Below are positions 17,365 through 25,765 of a stretch of DNA of 64,000 bases, one piece after another. Source of the stretch: Clostridium manihotivorum (GTDB lineage Bacteria > Bacillota > Clostridia > Clostridiales > Clostridiaceae); contig NZ_CP025746.1 of NCBI RefSeq assembly GCF_004015185.1, positions 1,877,776 to 1,941,775 of the forward strand, given 5' to 3'. Made by a program: the position numbers and the translations under genes. Within the stretch, counting starts at the first letter, position 1. Each line of letters begins with the position of its first letter. Under the pieces are notes generated by a model. That model did not search any database. It was not told the DNA's origin and worked only from the letters and a program-made list of their open reading frames with translations.

Positions 17365-18051
17365 ATGGCAACAGATATAAACTCAAGTAATGTTGTAACA
17401 AGTTATGATGGTTCAAGGGCAACCACTAGAGGTACAAAAATAATACAGCCAGGTAAGGACATGGATAAGAACTCGTTCTTAAAGATTTTATCAGCAGAAC
17501 TTTCTAACCAAGATCCTGACAATGCTAAGGATAGTACACAGTACATATCGCAGATGGCTCAGTTCACTTCAATGGAACAGATGGCCAACCTTAACACTAC
17601 TATGAGTTCATTCGCATCTAATTCACTTGTAGGTAAGGGTGTAACTATGAAGGATACTGATAGTTCAGGGACGCCTTATACTGGAGTAATTAAAGCTGTG
17701 GCTACAAAGAATGGTGAAACTACGATAAGTGTTGCAGTAAGTGTTAACGGACAGAATGAATATAAAGATTTTCCGATGAGTAATATAGATACGGTTTTAG
17801 ATGTACCTGACAGTACAATAGCTCCAATAACAAATATCAACGGTAATATGTCCTTCTTATCAGCAGCATCACTAATTGGTAAACAGGCAGAGTTCTCAGA
17901 TAAAGATGCTAGTGGTAATGCATATAAGGGAATAGTAAAAGGTGTATCAAAGGAAAATGGAGTAATAAACTTATCAGTTAAGGTTGATGGACAAGATACG
18001 CTAAAGACCTTCACTTATGATAAGCTAACAAAAGTAAATGCTGTAGAATAG
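17365..18051 (+). CDS. flgD: flagellar hook assembly protein FlgD, with duplicated C-terminal domain
   Basis: Hook-capping scaffold. The conserved FlgD N-terminus covers residues 25-75 (MDKNSFLKILSAELSNQDPD, then YISQMAQFTSMEQMANLN). After it two similar units of about 58 residues follow: SLVGKGVTMKDTDSSGTPY at about 88-145 and SLIGKQAEFSDKDASGNAY at about 168-226. Each continues with a G(V/I)(I/V)K-V-x(T/S)-K-x-NG-x-x-x-(I/L)SV pattern, so the Tudor-like domain is duplicated. ATG 17365 is 7 bases after AGGAGG (17352-17357), better than the upstream GTG or ATG; 228 residues. Confidence 0.92.
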   Translation: MATDINSSNVVTSYDGSRATTRGTKIIQPGKDMDKNSFLKILSAELSNQDPDNAKDSTQYISQMAQFTSMEQMANLNTTMSSFASNSLVGKGVTMKDTDSSGTPYTGVIKAVATKNGETTISVAVSVNGQNEYKDFPMSNIDTVLDVPDSTIAPITNINGNMSFLSAASLIGKQAEFSDKDASGNAYKGIVKGVSKENGVINLSVKVDGQDTLKTFTYDKLTKVNAVE

Positions 18052-18061
18052 GGTGGTAGGT

Positions 18062-18451
18062 GTGAGTAGTTACAGAATAGTAAATGGTAAGCCGTATTTA
18101 GTTGGCAACCTAACTGCACCTTCAGAAAATAAAAGAGTAGTCACTGATGCTAGTAAGAAGAGTTTTAAGGATATACTTGATGAAAAGATAAACTCTGAGA
18201 GTTATGGATATAAAATATCCAATCATGCGTCAGAAAGATTAAGAAGTATAAATTTCTCTAAAGCAGATTACATGGAAATTCAAAGAGGATTTGATTTAGC
18301 CAGGGATAAGGGTGCAAAAAATACGGTTATGGTATACAAGGATGTGGCTTTGATTGCCAGTGTAGAGAATAAGACAATCATAACTGCGGTGGAGAAGGAT
18401 AGAGCAAAGGAAAATGTATTCACTAATGTAGATAGCGTAGTTATCTTATAA
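18062..18451 (+). CDS. flagellar operon protein (TIGR02530 family)
   Basis: Small conserved protein found between flgD and flgE in many clostridia and bacilli; its function is not established. The sequence SSYRIVNGKPYLVGNL, then KISNHASERLRSINFSKAD, DLARDKGAKNTVMVYKDVAL and IASVENKTIITAV matches that family. The HASERL and KGAKN(T/S) positions are the conserved part. It may take part in hook assembly, judged only from position. The GTG at 18062 follows GGGTGG by 5 bases and is preferred over GTG 18053; 129 residues. Confidence 0.85.
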   Translation: MSSYRIVNGKPYLVGNLTAPSENKRVVTDASKKSFKDILDEKINSESYGYKISNHASERLRSINFSKADYMEIQRGFDLARDKGAKNTVMVYKDVALIASVENKTIITAVEKDRAKENVFTNVDSVVIL

Positions 18452-18490
18452 ACAAGAGGCTGGACCTAAAAATAGGGGGCCTCACCTTGT
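18452..18490 (+). other. hairpin between the flagellar operon protein gene and flgE
   Basis: ACAAG (18452-18456) and GAGGC (18456-18460) pair with GCCTC (18479-18483) and CTTGT (18486-18490), and ACCT/AGGG pair inside. No T-run follows, so a role in RNA processing or stability is more likely than termination. Confidence 0.45.
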
Positions 18491-18542
18491 GGAAGGAAAG
18501 AAGCAAGGTATTAATTATAAAAATTTTGGGAGGTCAATATAT

Positions 18543-21254
18543 ATGTTAAGATCAATGTACTCAGGAATCAGTGGAATGAAAGCTAACCAAACTAAGCTTG
18601 ATGTTATAGGTAATAATATAGCCAACGTTGGAACAACAGGCTTTAAATCTTCAACAGCAAGATTTCAGGACATGCTTAGCCAAAGCGTTAAGGACTCAAT
18701 GGCACCAAACGCAAATCAAGGTGGTATAAACTCTGCTCAGGTTGGTTTAGGAGTTAAGCTTGCAAGTATAGACTCAGTAATGAAGCAAGGTAATTTACAA
18801 CCAACAGGAAGAGCTTTAGATATGGCTATAGATGGCGATGGCTTCTTCATGGTAAGTAAAGGTGCAGCAGTATTTGGTGACAATCAATTAGAAGTTAACC
18901 AAAGATCAGGAGCACATAACATAACAGCTCAATCTTTAACAAGCTCTGGTGCACAGATTATGTATACAAGAGATGGTGCTTTCAGCTTAGATGAGCAAGG
19001 AAACCTAATAACAGCAGATGGATATAGAGTTATGGGGTATGCTTTGACTAATGATGATACTTCAGTATCACCTAGTGGAGTTGCACCAAATAAGGTTAAT
19101 TTAGATGGTTTAGACATTAAATTTGGTCCAGGTTCTGCATTGAATGGATATAAGGTAGTTGCAGGAGAAATTGGGCCACAAACGGTAACTTCAGCAAATG
19201 TTGATAAGGATAATAAGCAAATAGTTGTAAGCGGAGACTTCGCAACTTCAGGAGCATTGACTCCAGCACAGGTTGAGACAGCGGTAAATAAAGCTCTATC
19301 ATCTGCAGGAATAGCTCAAACTGTGTCAGTAGCTGGAAAAGTTGACTTGATTCCAAAGCTTACTTCTGAAAAAACTAATGGAGGACTTGATGATGCAGCA
19401 CCAGGTAATGTATCTACCGGAGGACTAACCTTCCAATTTGGCAATGGTAAGCAACTAGAAGGATTTGTGATTCAATTTGGTAAGATAGGTGCTGGTACTC
19501 CTCTTGGAGCTCATGTCACTACAAGTCCCAATAAGATAATAATAGATGCAGATATGGTAAATGGTAATGTAAGTACAGATGATTTAAAAGATATTATAAA
19601 TCAACAGCTTCAAGCTAATAAGATTACTCAAACTGTTGACAAGATAACAGGGTCACTTTCTACTTTATCTCAAAGTAATGTTTCAACTGATAAATTAGGA
19701 GCATACAAGGCAGTACCAAATATTGTTGATGGAGCAGGTAATCCAAAGACAGATATAGGTGGATTAGGATTTACCTTCTCTGATGGTGGAAAGTTAAATG
19801 GATATTCTATAAAGTATGGTGATACTACAGCTGGAAAAACTCCTTCAGTAACTGTAGATAAATCAAATATGGTTATTACTATAAATGGTGATTTTACTAC
19901 AGCGGCAACTGCAGCTACTAACATTGGCAGCATTAAAGGATTATTTAATACTGAGTTAAATAAAAACAATATCACAGCTCCTCAAATAACTAATATTACA
20001 GGTACAATCTTAACTGATTCTACAGCTGTAGGTAAGATTGCCAATGGTAGCGATGACAGCAAGCCAACAGATGTGACTCTTGCTAATCTAAGAGTTTCTT
20101 TCCCAGTTGGATCAACATACAATGGATATACCTTCCAAATTGCAGACGTATCAGCTAGTTCTGTAAGTGCAAATGTAGACACTGCTAATAAGATAATAAG
20201 GGTATCAGGAGACTTTTTAACACCAAATGCAGTGAGCTCCGCTCAATTACAAACAGCTCTAAGAACTGCAGTTATAGCAGCATCTCCTGCGATACAAACT
20301 GGAAATGTAGCAGACCCAACAGTTACAGCTGCTAATTATGATTCAACTTATGCAATAACCGTAGCAAGTGGAACAGGAAAGACTTATACAAGCTTAGTAT
20401 CAAATGATATATCTGGGGGATCTGAAAAACAGGCACCACAAATTAAGGGAGATATATTAGGATTAAGTCTTGCAGCAGGTCCTGGTGCAGCGTTAAATAA
20501 TTATTCAGTTCAGATAGGTACTATAACACAAGGAACAAAGCCATCTGTATCTGTGGATACAACAAATAAGAAGATAATCGTTAATGGAGATTTCGTAACT
20601 CCAGGAGTTACTGTTGATAGAATAAACAGAGAGATTCAAAATGCTTTAGAAAATGCGCAAATAGATCAAACTTTAGTTGTAAGTGGAACAATAAGACCTT
20701 TAACTCAAACTCAGTCAGCTTCAGATGTTACTGATGGAGGTACACCAGTTGAAAGTTTAGATCCAAATGGAGATGTTACATACGTTGATGGAACTAAAAC
20801 TGTTAGAGCTTATGATGGAGCGTTAAAGACTTTAAGAATACCAGAAAAGGTTAAGATTCCTGGAACAGATACAGAACTTAGAATAAAGAGCTACACAATA
20901 GATAAAAATGGAGTTATAAACGGAGTACTTGAAGATGGTAAGGTGGCAGCTCTTGGTCAGGTAGCTATGGCGGCATTTAAGAATGCTTCTGGTCTTACAA
21001 AGCAAGGGGGAAATCTTTATTCTCAATCAGTAAACTCTGGTGAAGCTACTATAAAGAGTGGATCAAACACTAGAGATGATGATAACAGTAAGGGATTTGG
21101 AGATGCACTTCAAGGTATGCTTGAAATGTCAAACGTTGACCTTGCAGAACAGTTCACAGATATGATTACTGCAACTAGAGCTTTCCAAGCAAGCAGTAAG
21201 ATGATCAACACTGGTGATGAAATACTTCAAGATATAATAAACCTAAAGAGATAG
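18543..21254 (+). CDS. flgE: flagellar hook protein FlgE with five tandem inserted domains
   Basis: Subunit of the hook. Typical axial ends are present: MLRSMYSGISGMKANQTKLD and IGNNIANVGTTGFKSS at the N-terminus, DMAIDGDGFFMVS at about 94-106, and SNVDLAEQFTDMITATRAFQ and ASSKMINTGDEILQDIINLK at the C-terminus. Between about residues 190 and 720 lie five related units of roughly 80-120 residues. Each has a start like LxFxFGxGxxLNGYxV, a middle VDxxNKxIxVxGDF and an end like IxQTxxVSG. FlgE is commonly 400-500 residues; here it has 903. The ATG follows GGGAGG (18528-18533) by 9 bases. An IS begins 11 bases after the stop. Confidence 0.93.
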   Translation: MLRSMYSGISGMKANQTKLDVIGNNIANVGTTGFKSSTARFQDMLSQSVKDSMAPNANQGGINSAQVGLGVKLASIDSVMKQGNLQPTGRALDMAIDGDGFFMVSKGAAVFGDNQLEVNQRSGAHNITAQSLTSSGAQIMYTRDGAFSLDEQGNLITADGYRVMGYALTNDDTSVSPSGVAPNKVNLDGLDIKFGPGSALNGYKVVAGEIGPQTVTSANVDKDNKQIVVSGDFATSGALTPAQVETAVNKALSSAGIAQTVSVAGKVDLIPKLTSEKTNGGLDDAAPGNVSTGGLTFQFGNGKQLEGFVIQFGKIGAGTPLGAHVTTSPNKIIIDADMVNGNVSTDDLKDIINQQLQANKITQTVDKITGSLSTLSQSNVSTDKLGAYKAVPNIVDGAGNPKTDIGGLGFTFSDGGKLNGYSIKYGDTTAGKTPSVTVDKSNMVITINGDFTTAATAATNIGSIKGLFNTELNKNNITAPQITNITGTILTDSTAVGKIANGSDDSKPTDVTLANLRVSFPVGSTYNGYTFQIADVSASSVSANVDTANKIIRVSGDFLTPNAVSSAQLQTALRTAVIAASPAIQTGNVADPTVTAANYDSTYAITVASGTGKTYTSLVSNDISGGSEKQAPQIKGDILGLSLAAGPGAALNNYSVQIGTITQGTKPSVSVDTTNKKIIVNGDFVTPGVTVDRINREIQNALENAQIDQTLVVSGTIRPLTQTQSASDVTDGGTPVESLDPNGDVTYVDGTKTVRAYDGALKTLRIPEKVKIPGTDTELRIKSYTIDKNGVINGVLEDGKVAALGQVAMAAFKNASGLTKQGGNLYSQSVNSGEATIKSGSNTRDDDNSKGFGDALQGMLEMSNVDLAEQFTDMITATRAFQASSKMINTGDEILQDIINLKR

Positions 21255-21387
21255 TAAAAATATATGGGGCTGTCGCATTAGCGGTTAAAAACCGCTGATG
21301 CTCAGCCCTAATTTTCTAAAAATTTGTAAGAATTACAACTATATTTTAGAATGTTTTTTCTGAAATTCTAAAAAATTGCGCACTTTA

Positions 21388-21416
21388 ATAAGCCTTTTCT
21401 ATTAAGGCTATTTTTA
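21388..21416 (+). terminator. terminator-like hairpin in the IS, facing the flagellar operon direction
   Basis: GCCTT (21392-21396), 7-base loop, AAGGC (21404-21408), then TATTTTT. Short stem; the T-run is on the plus strand only. Confidence 0.5.
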
Positions 21417-21442
21417 AACAATTAGTTTTTAAAAGTTTAAAT

Positions 21443-23068
21443 TTATGCACTGTTTTTTAATGAAAATAGGTGTTTTCCAGTTCTCTCTGATTGGATTTTA
21501 TTATGTAGTTTGTTTACATTATGTGCCATTGCTAAAAGAATACTTTCGGCCCAAACATTCTGTTTGCCCTTCGAGAGATATCTTCGGAAGCCCATATCTT
21601 GTTTTATCTCTGCAAAAGAACCTTCAGCTTGAATACTTCGGTTCATTCTAAGTTGGCAGCCTTCTTCACTTACAACTCTTTCTAAATCTTTTTTTCTAAG
21701 CTTATTAAACAACTTTGAGGTTTCAAGATTTTTAGCTCTTTCTTCCAAAGGTGTCTTGCTGTTATTTCCTTTTATACATTTGCTTTTGTAAGAACAAGAA
21801 CTGCAATCTTCGCAAGTATATACTGTTTTTTCGCTTATGTATCCGGTTTTACTCTTTCTTTTATAGTCTTACTAAATATTAACTTTTTATTATTCTTGCA
21901 GATATAGTAATCTCCAATTTCATCATAGTCCATATTATCAATTCTACTAATATCCCTTTGGTATTTCCTTGTTTTAGATATCTCATAGTTTGCTGGTTTA
22001 ATGAAAGAGAGTTGTCCATTTTCTTCAATAAATAAATAGTTCTCTTCGCTTTCATAGCCAGCGTCAGCAACTATTTTTAGATATTTAAAACTTAGAGATT
22101 CTTCCATGCTCTTAAGAAATGGAATAAGTGTAGGGGTATCCGTTGGCTGATCGCATACGGTGAGCCATACAATATATTCCGAATCAACACCGTGTTGGAC
22201 ATTGTATCCAGCTTTTAACTGACCATTTCCCATAGCGTCTTCTTTCATTCTCATAAATGTTGAATCATTATCTGTTTTTGAATAACTATTACGGTTACCG
22301 CAAATGTGCAACTTTTGCGTGTATTCTTTTAACTTGTCAAGATACTCTTCAAGAGTTTCAATAGATCGCTGTAATGGCATTTTTCTTTTCCCTGATCCAT
22401 GCACAAATTCAATATTTCTCTCATATTTCAGAGCGTAAAGCTTTTTTCGCAACTTTTTATATGTTTCATCTTCACTTTGTCATTGTATATTATCTTAATT
22501 CCGTATAGTTCCTCACAGTTAGCTACTAAATCAGCCAATTTAACAAGAAGCTTTTCTAAATTCTTTGTAACTGCCTTTTCCAAACAAAAGTATATTTATT
22601 AGCACAAGCCTCAATTTTAGTACCATCAATGAATATAGCATCTCCAGATATTTCTCCTGTAGCACGAAGACATTCTGTCATTTCAGCTAAGATTCTTTCT
22701 GCACATGGCGCAAAGTGTAAGCTTCTAAATCTAGCAAATGTTGAATGATCAGGTATTGGTGAATTTTCAAGAAGATACATGAAGTTAATATCACGTCGGC
22801 AATATTTTTCCATATCCCGTGAAGAATAGATATGGTTCATGTAAGAATAGAGTACAATCTTCAGCATCTGTCGTGGCGTAGCTTGATTTTCCCTAATTCG
22901 GGAATAAGTCGAATATAAATCTGTTAAATCCATCTCCTCTACAAATTGACTTAGCAAACGCACCGAATCATTAACTGAGACCATATAATCAATATTAAAT
23001 GGAAGTTTTAATTGATAACTTCCTTTATTTAAAGTATAATCTTTATGTAAATTAATATGTTTGGTCAT
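21443..23068 (-). pseudogene. IS1182-family transposase, three frameshifts
   Basis: Reconstructed across three frames it is about 542 residues, near full length for IS1182 DDE transposases. It shows the N-terminal DUF772-like part (NKGSYQLKLPFNIDYMVS, NSPIPDHSTFARFRS), the catalytic Asp in GDAIFIDGTKIEACANKYTF, the second Asp in IVADAGYESEENY, and the C-terminal Glu region NRSIQAEGSFAEIKQDMGF. Reading frame is lost at 22576-22579, 22454-22458 and 21847-21850. Each time a single A is missing from an A-run on the coding strand, and the frame resumes without other damage. The lesions look recent, or they are homopolymer sequencing errors. Confidence 0.9.
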
Positions 23069-23081
23069 ATATTAATTTTAC

Positions 23082-23122
23082 AATAAATCCAGCACTCTTG
23101 TGAATGCTGGATTTATTTTTTA
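23082..23122 (+). terminator. strong rho-independent terminator at the right end of the IS, plus-strand oriented
   Basis: Perfect 13-bp stem AATAAATCCAGCA (23082-23094) and TGCTGGATTTATT (23105-23117), 10-base loop, followed by TTTT. The T-run is downstream on the plus strand, so it would stop transcripts running from flgE toward flbD and motA. Confidence 0.82.
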
Positions 23123-23190
23123 TGCAAAAAACGGAGCTGTGCACTAATTAATTAGTGCGACAGCCCCATACAAATAAATAGGAGGCTTTG

Positions 23191-23379
23191 ATGATTAATG
23201 TTACTGGCATGAACAACAAAGAGTTCGTATTAAATGCTGAACATATAGAAAAAATTGAAGAAGTTCCAGAAACTATAATAACTCTTACCAATGGAAAGAA
23301 GTATATAGTGTTAGAAACTGTAGAAGAGGTAGTAGATAAAGTTATAAGATATAAAAATAAGATAATTACCCTAAAATAA
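23191..23379 (+). CDS. flbD: flagellar FlbD family protein
   Basis: Short conserved protein of flagellar operons (FlbD/SwrD type); in Bacillus subtilis the homologue SwrD raises motor power through the stator. The sequence MINVTGMNNKEFVLNAEHIE, then PETIITLTNGKKYIVLETVE and EEVVDKVIRYK is characteristic. 62-63 residues. The ATG at 23191 follows AGGAGG (23180-23185) by 5 bases. It begins 24 bases after the IS end, so its own ribosome binding site is intact but its upstream transcription is interrupted. It lies directly before motA and motB, fitting a stator role. Confidence 0.9.
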   Translation: MINVTGMNNKEFVLNAEHIEKIEEVPETIITLTNGKKYIVLETVEEVVDKVIRYKNKIITLK

Positions 23380-23392
23380 TAGGAGGTAAGGC

Positions 23393-24220
23393 ATGAAAAA
23401 GTTAGATTCGCTTACTTTAATAGGGCTGTTTCTTGGCTTGATAATGTTGATTTGGGGCATGAGTAGCAGTGCAGGAATTAAAATGTTTTTTGATCTACCT
23501 TCACTAATGATAACCATAGGCGGATCTTTCTGTGCACTACTTATAAACTATTCCATAGATGAAATAAAGAAAATAGGAAAAATATTTATGGCATCAACTA
23601 GAGAAATGTCATATTCAAAGATAAAACTTTTAAAGCATTTTACTAGTATATCAAAAAAAGCTAGAAGAGAAGGTCTATTATCTTTAGAAAAAGAGTTAAG
23701 CACTATGGAAGATGAATTTCTTAAAAATGGGCTTAGGATGGTTATAGATGGTATTGAACCGGAAACAATAAAAGAGATAATGGATTTAGAAATCGATGAG
23801 GTTTCTGAAAGACATATAAAAGCTGCTAATATATTTAAAACTTGGGGTGGTTATGCACCTGCCTTTGGTATGATTGGTACGCTACTTGGACTTGTAAAAA
23901 TGCTAGGAAGTTTAAGTGATACTAGTACTTTAGCTTCTGGAATGGCAAAGGCTCTTATGGCAACCTTTTATGGTGCGGTATTAGCATATGCAATACTTAA
24001 TCCAATAGCAGCAAACTTAAATGTTAAAAATGAAAAAGAAATTTCCGCTAAAGAGATGATATTAGAGGGGATATTAGCTATCCAGTCTGGAGTTAATCCT
24101 AGAATAATAGAACAAAAGTTAATAAACTACCTTTCACCGGAGGAAAAATTAGAGTATTCAAAGGGAAATTTAAATTCAGAAGGAGCTTTTAACCAATGGC
24201 TAGGAAGAGAAGAAATTTAA
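23393..24220 (+). CDS. motA: flagellar motor stator protein MotA
   Basis: Membrane subunit of the stator that forms the ion channel with MotB and pushes on FliG. Four membrane segments are visible (about 6-24, 30-50, 150-172, 182-202). The cytoplasmic loop holds ARREGLLSLEKEL, and the Pro-containing GGYAPAFGMIGTLLGLVKML and ALMATFYGAVLAYAILNPIA segments are conserved. 275 residues, typical. The end overlaps motB by 25 bases. AGGAGG at 23382 precedes the start. It appears intact, unlike the ion-binding site of its partner. Confidence 0.94.
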   Translation: MKKLDSLTLIGLFLGLIMLIWGMSSSAGIKMFFDLPSLMITIGGSFCALLINYSIDEIKKIGKIFMASTREMSYSKIKLLKHFTSISKKARREGLLSLEKELSTMEDEFLKNGLRMVIDGIEPETIKEIMDLEIDEVSERHIKAANIFKTWGGYAPAFGMIGTLLGLVKMLGSLSDTSTLASGMAKALMATFYGAVLAYAILNPIAANLNVKNEKEISAKEMILEGILAIQSGVNPRIIEQKLINYLSPEEKLEYSKGNLNSEGAFNQWLGREEI

Positions 24221-24900
24221 ATAAGGTAGAAGTAAGAGAAAATCAGTGGTTTACTACTTTTTCTAGCACTATAACTGCTTTACTAATATTCTTTGTTATT
24301 CTATATACATTCTCTACTATGGATCAGGGAAAAATACAAATAGCTTCTCAAGGAGTTTTGAGTGGTAAAAGCACTGCAGCTAATAATCAAAGTACTTCCA
24401 CTGCAGAAAACACTAAGGAAAGCTTATCTGCAAATGTAAACATTAATGCTTTGTATGAAAGCTCAAGTAACTTTATAGAAGAAAACAAGTTGGGCGCTTC
24501 GGTAGAGGTTTTAAAAGCTGATAATGGAGTTTTACTTCAATTGAGAGATAGCACTCTTTTTGAAACTGGGAAAGCTGATCTTATTCCAGAAAGTAAAGGT
24601 CTTATGGAAAAGTTAACTAAGCTATTGAAGTCAGTTCCAAATAATATAGTTGTTGAGGGGCATACTGATAATGCTCCCATAAATACATATAGGTTTCAAA
24701 GCAATTGGGATCTTTCTGCTTCTAGAGCAGTAAATGTTGTTAAATTCTTTATTGACCAAGGAAATATTAATGCTGCTAGATTAACTGCTTCTGGTTACGG
24801 TGATGCTAAACCTTTAGTAGATAACTCCATACCAGAAAATAGAGCTAAAAATAGAAGAATAAATATTTTGATAGTGGCAACGGAAAGGGAGAAGAAGTAA
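24196..24900 (+). CDS. motB: flagellar motor protein MotB-like, lacking the conserved membrane Asp
   Basis: Peptidoglycan-anchored stator subunit. A single membrane helix (about residues 19-41) is followed by a Ser/Thr/Asn linker and an OmpA-like peptidoglycan-binding domain (about 115-234: TLFETGKADLIPES, VVEGHTDNAPIN, NWDLSASRAVNVVKFF, GYGDAKP, NRAKNRRINI). The helix normally begins (Y/F)(A/S)D with the proton- or sodium-binding Asp. Here the aligned stretch is FSSTITALLIFFVILY, so Ser24 (codon AGC at 24265) stands where Asp is expected, and no other acid lies in the helix. 234 residues, otherwise complete. The start lies within motA, behind GGAG, so translation is coupled. Confidence 0.88.
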   Translation: MARKRRNLNKVEVRENQWFTTFSSTITALLIFFVILYTFSTMDQGKIQIASQGVLSGKSTAANNQSTSTAENTKESLSANVNINALYESSSNFIEENKLGASVEVLKADNGVLLQLRDSTLFETGKADLIPESKGLMEKLTKLLKSVPNNIVVEGHTDNAPINTYRFQSNWDLSASRAVNVVKFFIDQGNINAARLTASGYGDAKPLVDNSIPENRAKNRRINILIVATEREKK

Positions 24901-25388
24901 TGGCTGAGAAAAAAGAGAAAAAAGCAAAAAAAGAAAAGTCAGAAAATCCTGGGGGGAAAAGTAATATTGTTATTATAGCTTTACTAGTTCTTATATTGAT
25001 TGGAATAGGAAGCTTTGCAGGATTTTATTTTTATCAAAAAAGTAAAAGTGCTACACCTGAGACTAAAGTGGTGGTAAAAGTAGAACAAACCTATTTAGAG
25101 TTAGGTGAATACACAGTTAACCTAAGTGATGATAAGGAAAAGCATTATCTTAAGGCTAAGTTATCAGTTGGTTATGATAAGACAAACAAAAAACTTGGAA
25201 CAGAAGCTACAGAAGACCTTATTGCTCTTCAATCAACAGCGCTTGAGTACTTACAATCTAAGAAGGCAGAGGATTTCAAATCAACAAACTTAGAAAATGT
25301 AAAAAAAGAGCTTATTGATAACCTTAATAAAAGAGTATCACAAGGACAGTTTATAGAGGCATACTTTCAAGAACTTATAGTACAGTAA
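24900..25388 (+). CDS. fliL: flagellar basal body-associated protein FliL
   Basis: Single-pass membrane protein associated with the stator. A Lys/Glu-rich cytoplasmic start (residues 1-20) is followed by a membrane helix (about 23-46, IVIIALLVLILIGIGSFAGF) and the periplasmic FliL domain (YLELGEYTVNLSD, KHYLKAKLSVGYD, ATEDLIALQSTALEYL). 162 residues, typical. Its ATG overlaps the motB stop (TAATG). In this family FliL forms rings around MotAB and stabilises the active stator. Confidence 0.93.
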   Translation: MAEKKEKKAKKEKSENPGGKSNIVIIALLVLILIGIGSFAGFYFYQKSKSATPETKVVVKVEQTYLELGEYTVNLSDDKEKHYLKAKLSVGYDKTNKKLGTEATEDLIALQSTALEYLQSKKAEDFKSTNLENVKKELIDNLNKRVSQGQFIEAYFQELIVQ

Positions 25389-25402
25389 GGGATGATTTAA
25401 CT

Positions 25403-25765
25403 ATGGAATTATTTTTTATTATTATAAAGTTGGTATTTGGAGTATTACTAACTTTATGCTTGGTATTAATATCTTTAAAACTTACTGGAAACAAGTATAA
25501 TAGCTTACAAAAAGGCAGATATATAAAAGTAATAGAGAAGATTCAATTATCTAAAGAGATATCAATAGTACTTCTTCAGACAGGAGATAAAGGTTATGTT
25601 ATGAGTTGTTCCCCACATAGTACTGAAAAACTTGAGGAACTTGATGAGGAGACAATGAAAAGCATAATTGCAAATAAAGAGCAATATGGCCAAGAGATGA
25701 TGAAGAAGTACTCTGATATGATAGGAAATATAAAGATAAAAGGATTCAAAGGAAAAATAAAATGA
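25403..25765 (+). CDS. fliO: flagellar biosynthetic protein FliO
   Basis: Small membrane protein that helps assemble the FliP export-gate ring. A membrane helix near the N-terminus (about residues 4-24, FFIIIKLVFGVLLTLCLVLI) is followed by the FliO core YIKVIEKIQLSKEISIVLLQ and TGDKGYVMSCSP. 120 residues, short but normal for Firmicutes. It overlaps fliP by four bases (ATGA), which implies coupling. Confidence 0.85.
   Translation: MELFFIIIKLVFGVLLTLCLVLISLKLTGNKYNSLQKGRYIKVIEKIQLSKEISIVLLQTGDKGYVMSCSPHSTEKLEELDEETMKSIIANKEQYGQEMMKKYSDMIGNIKIKGFKGKIK

Larger units (their letters stand above)
21266..23167. mobile_element. IS1182-family insertion sequence inside the flagellar operon
   Basis: A 1.9-kb element bounded by inverted ends: GGGGCTGTCGCA at 21266-21277 and TGCGACAGCCCC at 23156-23167 (the match extends to 15 bp if TAT outside is counted). 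Subterminal palindromes stand inside both ends: AGCGGTT/AACCGCT at 21280-21296 and GCACTAATT/AATTAGTGC at 23141-23158. It carries one transposase gene on the minus strand, broken by frameshifts. No clean target duplication is visible. It separates flgE from flbD-motA-motB and is the only interruption of the operon. Confidence 0.9.

Noticed and set aside
18489..18542. Start of FlgE at 18489
   Set aside because: The ATG at 18543 has GGGAGG at good distance and gives the family start MLRSMYSG; the upstream frame overlaps a hairpin.
22556..22600. Programmed -1 frameshifting in the IS1182-type transposase
   Set aside because: The site GGAAAAGG is not a canonical slippery heptamer, and two more identical one-base losses occur further on, so damage or sequencing error is likelier.
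21260..23175. Target-site duplication of the IS1182-type element
   Set aside because: Flanks read ATAT and ATAC next to GGGG/CCCC; no exact duplication of useful length can be defined.
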